Source of the DNA: Methylobacteriaceae bacterium
GTDB lineage: Bacteria > Pseudomonadota > Alphaproteobacteria > Rhizobiales > Beijerinckiaceae
Length of the DNA stretch: 8,762 nucleotides
Assembly: GCA_019247255.1 (NCBI GenBank)
Contig: JAFAPJ010000189.1
Span: forward strand, 1-8,762
Direction: 5' to 3'
A program made the translations under genes and the position numbers. This document shows positions 1 through 5,387 of the stretch, piece by piece. The stretch's first letter is position 1; every line of letters begins with the position of its first letter. Below the pieces are notes generated by a model. It did not search any database, was not told where the DNA came from, and saw only the letters and a list, made by a program, of their open reading frames with translations.

Positions 1-224
1 GGGCCGAGGAAGATGCCGGCGAGGAGCTGGCCCATGACGCTCGGCTGGCCGAGCCGCTGCATGGCCTCGCCGAGGAGCCGCCCGGCCGCGACCAGCACCA
101 CGATCTGGGCGAGGAAGACGACCTCCGACGGTCCGGCTTCGCCTCCCGACCCGGCCGCGTAGGCGGCCGTCGGCCAGGCTGCGACGAGCCCGACGGCGAT
201 CGACCCTCCTCCTCCCAGCCTCAT
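1..224 (-). CDS. Monovalent cation:proton antiporter (CPA2/KefB-like), N-terminal part
   Basis: This is the first 74 codons of a minus-strand gene that leaves the window on the left. After an Ala/Gly-rich leader of about 35 residues that may be a signal or first hydrophobic segment, a membrane helix begins (VVFLAQIVVLVAAGRLLGEA). It is followed by MQRLGQPSVMGQLLAGIFLG, the helix 1-loop-helix 2 pattern of the Na+/H+ exchanger (CPA2) family, in which the RLGQP..G.ll.GillGP stretch is highly conserved. Members exchange K+ or Na+ for protons in the inner membrane. The ATG at 224 is preceded closely by a purine-rich AGGCGAGG, so the exact start is uncertain. No photosynthetic role is indicated. 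The gene probably marks the outer boundary of the photosynthesis cluster and is separated from it by a terminator. Family call is fairly sure; substrate is unknown. Confidence 0.7.
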   Translation of the reverse strand, partial: MRLGGGGSIAVGLVAAWPTAAYAAGSGGEAGPSEVVFLAQIVVLVAAGRLLGEAMQRLGQPSVMGQLLAGIFLG

Positions 225-283
225 CCTCGCCTGACGTCCCCGAGCCGCCGACAACGCGCGAGCGCGCCTTCCGATCGGGCCGT

Positions 284-315
284 CAAAGAAAAAGCCCCCG
301 GGTTCGCCGGGGGCT
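284..315 (-). terminator. Rho-independent terminator of the cytochrome c2 gene
   Basis: A 9-bp perfect GC-rich stem (AGCCCCCGG / CCGGGGGCT, 293-301 with 307-315) closes a 5-nt loop. Read on the minus strand, it is followed by a T-rich run (CTTTTTCTTTGA, complement of 284-294). It lies 23 bp past the cytochrome c2 stop codon and before the antiporter start. It therefore ends the cytochrome transcript and insulates the neighbouring antiporter gene. The only other gap content (225-283) shows nothing I can identify. Confidence 0.9.
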
Positions 316-338
316 CGTCATGGGCAGAGAGGCCGCTC

Positions 339-740
339 TCAGTTCGTCGCGGTCTTATTCCCGTTCGCGTCGAACTGCTTGATATAGGCGATCAGGTCCG
401 TGATCTTCTGCTCGTCCTTCAGGCCCGGATAAACCATCTTGGTGCCCGGCACCTTGGCCTTCGGATCCTTGATGTACTCGCGGAAGGTGGCCTCGTCCCA
501 GGTGAGGCCCGAGTTCTTGTTGGCCTCCGAATACTGATAGCCGGGGACCGAGCCGGCCTTGCGGCCGAACAGGCCGTTATGGATCGGGCCGATCGCGTTC
601 TTGGCGGTCGGGCCGATCTGGTGGCAGGTGCGGCAGGCGGTGTAGACCTTCTCGCCCGCGGCGGGGTCGCCCGCCGCCTGCGCGAAGGCCAGTCCCGGAG
701 CGAGTGCCGCAAGGGCCGTCACAGCGAACAATAAGCGCAT
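339..740 (-). CDS. cycA: Cytochrome c2 (soluble class I c-type cytochrome)
   Basis: A 133-residue precursor of a periplasmic monohaem electron carrier. Cytochrome c2 moves electrons from the bc1 complex to the photo-oxidised reaction centre, and often to oxidases. Residues 1-20 (MRLLFAVTALAALAPGLAFA) are a Sec signal peptide ending in an AFA cleavage site. The haem-binding CRTCH is at residues 36-40 and the likely axial methionine is Met102 in PGTKMVYPG. The intervening FGRKAG and YSEANKNSG segments and the C-terminal helix (EQKITDLIAYIKQF) are typical of class I cytochromes c2. I chose the ATG at 740, not the in-frame ATG at 803: GGAGGA lies just upstream and the signal peptide starts here, whereas the longer form would put 21 charged residues ahead of the signal. 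The gene has its own promoter-like element upstream and a terminator downstream, although bchP read-through is possible. Its position next to bchP matches other purple bacteria. Which physiological partner it serves cannot be read from the sequence. Confidence 0.92.
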   Translation of the reverse strand: MRLLFAVTALAALAPGLAFAQAAGDPAAGEKVYTACRTCHQIGPTAKNAIGPIHNGLFGRKAGSVPGYQYSEANKNSGLTWDEATFREYIKDPKAKVPGTKMVYPGLKDEQKITDLIAYIKQFDANGNKTATN

Positions 741-763
741 CAAGTCCTCCCTGACTTGGAACC

Positions 764-791
764 GTTTTAAGCGGGGCCGGGGCTTTGACAA
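764..791 (-). promoter_or_regulatory. Sigma-70-like promoter candidate for cycA
   Basis: On the minus strand, TTGTCA (786-791) and TAAAAC (764-769) are separated by 16 bp, in the 78-bp gap between the bchP stop and the cycA start. Transcription would begin near 757, giving a leader of about 17 nt that contains the GGAGGA ribosome site (around 744-751). The AT-rich -10 stands out against the GC-rich surroundings. It suggests cycA can be transcribed separately from the bchG-bchP operon. I see no PpsR palindrome here. This is a motif match only. Confidence 0.5.
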
Positions 792-818
792 GAGCTTGGC
801 CATGCGTCGGTTCCCACC

Positions 819-2000
819 TCAGGGCGTCGCGAGCCGCAGAAGGTGGGCCATGTCCTTCAAGAAGATGCGAGCGTGGGCGAGCGGCTCGCGCCGGACGAGG
901 CGCTTGTTCATGTAGGATTCCCAGGTGAGACGCTGGACGTCCGGGTCCCGGCAGATCGACACGAAGCGCTCGCGCAAGGCGTCGTTGCGGTACCAGAACC
1001 ACTGCATCATCCCGAGCACCCAGAACACGCGGCCATGCTCGCGCATGAAGGCGCGCCGGGCCGAGCCGAGCGCCCGGGCATCGCCCGTCTGCAGCAGCTC
1101 CTCGACCGATTGCGCCGCGAGGCGACCGCCGAGCATCCCGTAATAGATCCCTTCCCCAGAGGCGGGAGCGACCGCGCCGGCGGCGTCGCCGGCGAGCACC
1201 GTGTCGCGCCCGTTGTCCCAGCGCTTGAGCGGCTTCAGCGGCAGGGGCGCGCCTTCGCGCCGGATCGTCTCCGTCTCCCCCAAACCCGTGGCGGCGCGCA
1301 GCGCGCCCACCGCGCCGCGCAGCGAGAACCCTTTGCGGGCCGAGCCCGTCCCGACGCTCGTCGTCTCGCCGTGCGGAAAGATCCAGGCATAGAAGTCGGG
1401 CGAGAGCTTGCCCTCGTAGAAGATATCGCAAGCCGGCTTGCCGGCCCGCTCGGGCGGCGTGCGGATGATCTCGTGATACGCGAAGACGTGGCGGACGCGG
1501 TCCGCGCCCGGCACGGTCTGGCGCCCGACGGCCGAGAGCGCGCCGTCCGCCCCGATCACGGCGCGGGCGCGCACCGAACCTTCCTGGCGGCCCTCCTTCG
1601 TGCGGTAACGGATCACGGCCGTACCGTCCGGCTCCCGGTCGAGGCGCTCGAAGGTCGCGGCGAGCCGCTCGGCCCCGGCCTCGGCGGCGCGCACGCGCAG
1701 CCATTCGTCGAAGACGTCGCGGTCGACCATGCCGACGAAGCCATTGTCGATCGGCATGTCGACCTGCGTCCGGGAGGGCGCGTGCATGCGGGCCGCGGAG
1801 GCGCGCGACACGAGCAGGTGGTCGGGGATCGCGAAATCGCGCATCAGCCGCGGCGGGATCGCGCCGCCGCAGGGCTTGATGCGGCCGGCCCGGTCCATCA
1901 GCAGCACCGCCCGGCCCTGGGCCGCGAGGTCGGCGGCGGCGGTCGCGCCGGCCGGCCCTCCGCCCACCACGACGGCGTCGTAGGTCGCCATACCGCTCAT
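819..2000 (-). CDS. bchP: Geranylgeranyl bacteriochlorophyll reductase BchP
   Basis: A 393-residue flavoprotein of the geranylgeranyl reductase family. It uses NADPH to reduce three double bonds of the geranylgeranyl tail of bacteriochlorophyll a to phytyl, the last step of pigment synthesis, at the membrane. The N-terminal Rossmann motif VVVGGGPAGATAA (residues 10-22) binds FAD. KPCGGAIPP (42-50) carries the family's conserved Cys44-Gly-Gly. GADG is at 150-153, and the second FAD motif GDAAGAVAPASGEGIYYG is at 271-288. The length agrees with known BchP proteins of about 390 residues. The start at 2000 has GGAGG seven bases upstream and overlaps the previous stop as ATGA, so translation is probably coupled to the MFS gene. 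The order bchG-orf428-bchP is classic for purple bacteria and supports the call over other geranylgeranyl reductases. No frame damage or missing motif is seen. Confidence 0.96.
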   Translation of the reverse strand: MSGMATYDAVVVGGGPAGATAAADLAAQGRAVLLMDRAGRIKPCGGAIPPRLMRDFAIPDHLLVSRASAARMHAPSRTQVDMPIDNGFVGMVDRDVFDEWLRVRAAEAGAERLAATFERLDREPDGTAVIRYRTKEGRQEGSVRARAVIGADGALSAVGRQTVPGADRVRHVFAYHEIIRTPPERAGKPACDIFYEGKLSPDFYAWIFPHGETTSVGTGSARKGFSLRGAVGALRAATGLGETETIRREGAPLPLKPLKRWDNGRDTVLAGDAAGAVAPASGEGIYYGMLGGRLAAQSVEELLQTGDARALGSARRAFMREHGRVFWVLGMMQWFWYRNDALRERFVSICRDPDVQRLTWESYMNKRLVRREPLAHARIFLKDMAHLLRLATP

Positions 2001-3355
2001 GACCTGACCTCCAGCGGGGATGCAGCGGCCGCGAGATCGGCCGGTGATGACGTGCCGGACGCGGCCGGCTCGAAGACGCGGGACGCGAGGATCGCGGCCC
2101 CGACGAAGAGGATTGCCTGGACGAGGAAGACGGCCGCGTAGGCGGCGGGCGCGGAGCCGGTCGCGATCCGGCCGAGGTCGCTGAGCCCCGCGCCGAGGCA
2201 GCCGCCGAGCCCGAAGGCGACGGCCTGCGCCCCGCCCCAGAGCCCCATCCGGACACCCTCGCGCGAGGCGCGGCCCCGGCCCACGAGCTGCATCATGGAG
2301 CCGATCGCCGCGACCGCGAAGGCGCCGTTCGCGACCCCGTTCGCGAAGACCGTCGGGCGCAGCGGCCAATCGGGCGCGAGCAGGGCGGCGCCGACGAGCG
2401 CGAGCGTGCCGAGCGCGGAGGCGAGGCAGCCGCCGAAGGCCCAGACCCGAAGCTCGCCGAGCGCCCGCCTCGGAAACAGGGTTCCGGCGAGCGCGACCAG
2501 GATCATGCCGACGAGCACGCCGCCATGCTGCACGGCCGCGAGCTGGGTCGTGGCGCCGGGCGGGAGGCCGAAGACCGCCCCGGCGAAGGGCTCGAGCACG
2601 AGATCCTGGGCGCTGTAGGCGAGCATCGACAGGAACACGAAGAGGGCGAAGCGCCGGGCCTGCGGCTCGGCCCAGACCTCGGCGAGCGCTTCGCGGAAAG
2701 CGGGTCGCGAAGCGGGAGCCGCCGGCGCGGGTGCGGGCGCCGGGGCGATCCGTCCCTCGATGCCGGAAACGGCGGCCGTCGCAAGAAGCACCGCGAGAAG
2801 CGAGACGCCGCCCGTCACGGCGACGAGCCGCTCGGCCGAATAGGGCTGGAGCAGCGCGCCCGCGATCGCGGTCGTGAGCACGAAGCCCGCGATCATCATG
2901 ACCCAGGTGGTGGTGGCGGCCGCCGCGCGCCGGCGGGGCGCGACGCGCGCCGCCATGAGGACGAGGAGCGAGGTGCCGGCGGCTCCGACCCCGAGCCCGA
3001 TCATCGCGAAGGCGAGAACCGCGAGCGCGATCCCGGCCGCCGGCTTCTCGACCATGAGCGCGGTCGCGACCGCGCCGAGCGCCCCGCCCGTTCCGAGCAC
3101 CGCCATGCCGCCGAGGATCCAGGGCGTGCGCCGCCCGCCGACATCCGAGCCGTGGCCGAAGCGGGGCCGCACGACCTGCACGGCGTAATGGAGGCCGACG
3201 AGGAGGCCCGGGACGATCGCCGGGAGCGCGGCCTCGACCACCATCACCCGGTTGAGCGTCGAGGTCGCCATCACGACGACGGCGCCGAGCGCCGTCTGAA
3301 CGAGCCCGAGCCGAGCGATCCCGAGCCAGCCGAGCGGGCGGAGGTCAGCCGTCAC
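1997..3355 (-). CDS. BCD-family (PucC/LhaA-like) MFS protein, orf428 type
   Basis: A 452-residue, roughly 12-helix membrane protein of the bacteriochlorophyll delivery (BCD) branch of the major facilitator superfamily. Relatives PucC and LhaA are needed for light-harvesting complex assembly; the orf428-type copy between bchG and bchP is thought to handle pigment, though its substrate is unproven. Visible signatures are the helix 2-3 loop SDVGGRRTPWI (70-80), a Pro/Ala-rich central loop (203-216), and the family hallmark around SAQDLVLEPFAGAVFG (248-263). The N-terminus LGWLGIARLGLVQTALG fits the family. The start is GTG at 3355, overlapping the bchG stop as GTGA; no ATG lies at a suitable place, and upstream in-frame sequence is out-of-frame bchG. 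A weak GAGGGC precedes the GTG. The C-terminal tail of about 25 residues (after 428) is Ala/Ser-rich and looks disordered. The gene links to bchP by ATGA. Family is firm, transport role is inference. Confidence 0.9.
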   Translation of the reverse strand: MTADLRPLGWLGIARLGLVQTALGAVVVMATSTLNRVMVVEAALPAIVPGLLVGLHYAVQVVRPRFGHGSDVGGRRTPWILGGMAVLGTGGALGAVATALMVEKPAAGIALAVLAFAMIGLGVGAAGTSLLVLMAARVAPRRRAAAATTTWVMMIAGFVLTTAIAGALLQPYSAERLVAVTGGVSLLAVLLATAAVSGIEGRIAPAPAPAPAAPASRPAFREALAEVWAEPQARRFALFVFLSMLAYSAQDLVLEPFAGAVFGLPPGATTQLAAVQHGGVLVGMILVALAGTLFPRRALGELRVWAFGGCLASALGTLALVGAALLAPDWPLRPTVFANGVANGAFAVAAIGSMMQLVGRGRASREGVRMGLWGGAQAVAFGLGGCLGAGLSDLGRIATGSAPAAYAAVFLVQAILFVGAAILASRVFEPAASGTSSPADLAAAASPLEVRS

Positions 3356-4257
3356 GCGGCGGCCCTCAGCGCGACGGCGGCGGCCAGCATCCCGAGAACG
3401 TAGAGGCTCGTTCCGGTCGCGTTGTACCAGGCCGCGCGCTCCCGGGGCGCCGCGAGCAGACGGCCCATCAGCACGATCTGGGCGAGGAGCAGGCCAGCCA
3501 CGATCGCGGCGTGCCAGGGTGCGTCCCAGGCGACGAGGAGCCCGATCACGACGGCCTGCGGCAGCGCCATGACCAGGCAGGCAAGACGCACGGCGCGCTC
3601 GACGCCGAGCGTCGCGGGAAGCGAGCGCACGCCCATGCGCCGGTCGCCCTCGATCGACTTGAAGTCGTTGAGGGTCATGATCCCGTGGGCGCCGAGGCTG
3701 TAGAGGAGGAGCATCCCGAGCGTGCGTGAGCCGGGCATGCCGCCCAGCATGATGGCGGCGCCCGTGAACCAGGGCAGGCCCTCGTAGCAGAGGCCGACGG
3801 CCGCGTTCCCCCACCAGCCGTTGTCCTTCAGCCGCAGCGGCGGCGCGCTGTAGGCCCAGGCGAGCGCGAGCCCCACGAGCGCGGCCCCGAAGGCAAAGGG
3901 CCCGATCAGCGCGGCGACCAGGAGCGACAGCCCGGTCCAGGCGCAGGCGAGATACAGGCCCCAGCGGCCCGGCATCCGGCCGGACGGGATCGGGCGGCCA
4001 GGCTCGTTAATGGCGTCGACATGGCGGTCGAACCAGTCGTTCACGGCCTGGCTCGTCGCGCAGACGCAGGGTCCGGCGAGAACCATTCCCGCAAGGAGCA
4101 GGTGCCAGCGCCCGGACAGGGCGGCGCCGCTCGAGACGACCCCGCACATATAGGCCCACATGGGCGCGAACCAGGTGATCGGCTTCAGGAGCTCGAGCAC
4201 GACCGCCGGCTCCGGCCGGGCGGCGGCGCGAGCGGGCAGGGCGGCGCTGCTATCCAT
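3352..4257 (-). CDS. bchG: Bacteriochlorophyll a synthase (bacteriochlorophyllide geranylgeranyltransferase) BchG
   Basis: A 301-residue polyprenyltransferase of the UbiA superfamily that esterifies bacteriochlorophyllide a with geranylgeranyl diphosphate in the inner membrane. The conserved entry segment LELLKPITWFAPMWAYMCG (21-39) is typical of BchG/ChlG. The first Mg-diphosphate site is NDWFDRHVDAINEPGRPIPSG (73-93, with Asn73, Asp77 and Asp81). The second is NDFKSIEGDRRMG (197-209, Asp198 and Asp205). About eight or nine hydrophobic helices surround them. The length matches the family. The ATG at 4257 gives the usual short polar N-terminus but lacks a Shine-Dalgarno sequence. A GTG at residue 20, with GGAG upstream, is an alternative start that would remove the N-terminal tail. 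It heads the operon with the MFS gene and bchP, and a PpsR-type operator lies just upstream. Confidence 0.96.
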   Translation of the reverse strand: MDSSAALPARAAARPEPAVVLELLKPITWFAPMWAYMCGVVSSGAALSGRWHLLLAGMVLAGPCVCATSQAVNDWFDRHVDAINEPGRPIPSGRMPGRWGLYLACAWTGLSLLVAALIGPFAFGAALVGLALAWAYSAPPLRLKDNGWWGNAAVGLCYEGLPWFTGAAIMLGGMPGSRTLGMLLLYSLGAHGIMTLNDFKSIEGDRRMGVRSLPATLGVERAVRLACLVMALPQAVVIGLLVAWDAPWHAAIVAGLLLAQIVLMGRLLAAPRERAAWYNATGTSLYVLGMLAAAVALRAAA

Positions 4258-4263
4258 GCCGGG

Positions 4264-4292
4264 ACGCTATGACTGACATGGGTGAGTGTCAA
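4264..4292 (-). promoter_or_regulatory. Promoter candidate for bchG-orf428-bchP
   Basis: Minus-strand TTGACA (4287-4292), a perfect -35 hexamer, is followed 17 bp later by a weak TAGCGT (4264-4269). The -35 is one end of the PpsR-type palindrome, so repressor binding would block sigma factor. The predicted start of transcription is at or within a few bases of the bchG ATG (4257), implying a leaderless message. The weak -10 limits confidence. Confidence 0.45.
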
Positions 4293-4304
4293 TCAAACAG
4301 GACA
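4287..4304. promoter_or_regulatory. PpsR/CrtJ operator between bchG and the hydrolase gene
   Basis: TGTCAATCAAACAGGACA is an exact TGT-N12-ACA site with extended TGTC/GACA arms, the consensus bound by PpsR/CrtJ in purple bacteria. It lies 30 bp upstream of bchG and 54 bp upstream of the divergent hydrolase start, so it could control both. Read towards bchG it ends in TTGACA, a perfect -35. An additional TGACA (4274-4278) forms an inverted repeat with TGTCA (4287-4291) across 8 bp, possibly offering another half-site. Confidence 0.8.
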
Positions 4305-4358
4305 GTTGCGTTTCGAGCGGCAAGGCACAGCTAAGGGAGGGCGGATCGGAGAGGCGGG

Positions 4359-5387
4359 ATGGCGCGGGACGTGGGTCGCTGGTTGGGGATCGCCGGAGGC
4401 GTGTCGGTGGCGGCGGCTGCGAGCGCCGTCGCTTATGGGCGGTTCGGGATCGGCCGCGACGCCCCGCTGCCGCCCGCCCTCGACGCCGAGCGACGCGTCG
4501 TGGACAGCCCGGCCGGCCGGCTCTCCTACTACGTCGCGGGGTCCGGACCGGCGCTGCTCCTCGTCCACAGCATCAACGCGGCCGCATCGGCCTACGAGGT
4601 TGGCCCGCTCTTCGAGCGCTTCCGCCAGACCCATCGCGTCTATGCGCCGGACCTGCCGGGCTTCGGCTTCTCGGAGCGGAGCCAGCGCGATTACGACGCG
4701 GGCACCTATGTCCAGGCGATCGCCGCGATGGCCGACGAGCTTCGGGCGGAGACCGGGGAGAGCCGGATCGTCGCCCTCGCCCTGTCGCTTTCGGGCGAGT
4801 TCCTGGCCCGGTTCGCAGACGAGCACCCGGAGGCGCTCGCCGGGATCGTGCTCGTGACGCCGACCGGCTTCGAGACCGGATCCCGGGCGCGGCGCGGGCG
4901 GCGCGCCTCCATGGAGGTGCCGGGGCTCCTGCCGGCTTTGCGCGTGCCGCTCTGGCGGGAGGGGCTCTACAATCTCCTGGTCACCCGGCGGAGCATGCGC
5001 TTCTTCCTCGAGCAGACCTGGGGCTCGAAGGACATCGACGAACGCTTCCTCGATTACGGGTACCTGTCGGCGCACCAGCCGGGCGCCGAGCACGCGCCCT
5101 ATTGCTTCGTGTCGGGGCGGCTCTTCAGCCGCGACATCCGGGACGTCTACGACCGGCTGACCGTGCCGGTCTTCCTGCTGCACGGCACCCGCGGGCAGTT
5201 CTCGGATTTCGCGGAGGTCGGCGCGGTGCGCGGGCGGGCGAACTGGACGGTCCAGGCCATGCCGACGGGCGCGCTGCCGCATTTCGAGCGGCTCGACGAG
5301 ACCGAGAACCGGATTCGGGACTTCCTTGCGGCGATCGGCGATGCCGATCAGGGCTCCTCGTCGGGCCCGAGATCGCCGAGCCCGTAG
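4359..5387 (+). CDS. Membrane-anchored alpha/beta-fold hydrolase of unknown role
   Basis: A 342-residue alpha/beta hydrolase within the photosynthesis cluster; substrate unknown. Residues 8-27 (WLGIAGGVSVAAAASAVAYG) form an N-terminal membrane anchor or uncleaved signal. The fold shows in GPALLLVHS (63-71), the APDLPGFGFS loop (96-105), the nucleophile elbow ALSLSG (141-146, Ser143), PVFLLHGT (270-277) and LPHFERLDE (306-314, His308). Several positions are unusual: the usual HG oxyanion pair is His70-Ser71, the GxSxG elbow is A-L-S-L-S, and the acid usually found just after HGT is Arg-Gly-Gln here, leaving Asp283 as a candidate. It resembles BchO, the hydrolase-like protein of the bchIDO operon, in fold only, and no clear identity can be claimed. 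The ATG at 4359 has GGAGAGG (4348-4354) before it. It is divergent from bchG, sharing a PpsR-type site, and its 3' end overlaps ppsR by 40 bp. An esterase acting on pigment or tail precursors is a guess from context. Confidence 0.85.
   Translation: MARDVGRWLGIAGGVSVAAAASAVAYGRFGIGRDAPLPPALDAERRVVDSPAGRLSYYVAGSGPALLLVHSINAAASAYEVGPLFERFRQTHRVYAPDLPGFGFSERSQRDYDAGTYVQAIAAMADELRAETGESRIVALALSLSGEFLARFADEHPEALAGIVLVTPTGFETGSRARRGRRASMEVPGLLPALRVPLWREGLYNLLVTRRSMRFFLEQTWGSKDIDERFLDYGYLSAHQPGAEHAPYCFVSGRLFSRDIRDVYDRLTVPVFLLHGTRGQFSDFAEVGAVRGRANWTVQAMPTGALPHFERLDETENRIRDFLAAIGDADQGSSSGPRSPSP

Noticed and set aside
741..803. Extended 21-residue N-terminus for cytochrome c2 starting at 803
   Set aside because: It would place a basic segment ahead of a normal signal peptide, has no good ribosome site, and spans the likely promoter; the ATG at 740 has GGAGGA.
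843..2141. Plus-strand open frame of 432 codons opposite bchP
   Set aside because: Its translation is rich in Arg, Gly, His and Asp with no recognisable domain; bchP on the other strand has all family motifs. Long antisense frames are expected at this GC content.
577..2256. Minus-strand 559-codon frame running across cycA, bchP and the MFS gene
   Set aside because: Arg/Pro/Gly-rich shadow of three well-supported genes in another frame, with no ribosome site or domain.
2525..3403. Plus-strand 292-codon frame opposite the MFS gene
   Set aside because: Highly charged Arg/Glu/Gly/His composition typical of the antisense of a hydrophobic protein gene.
4293..5282. Minus-strand 329-codon frame antisense to the hydrolase gene
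   Set aside because: No family signature; the plus-strand frame has a membrane anchor, hydrolase motifs and a ribosome site.
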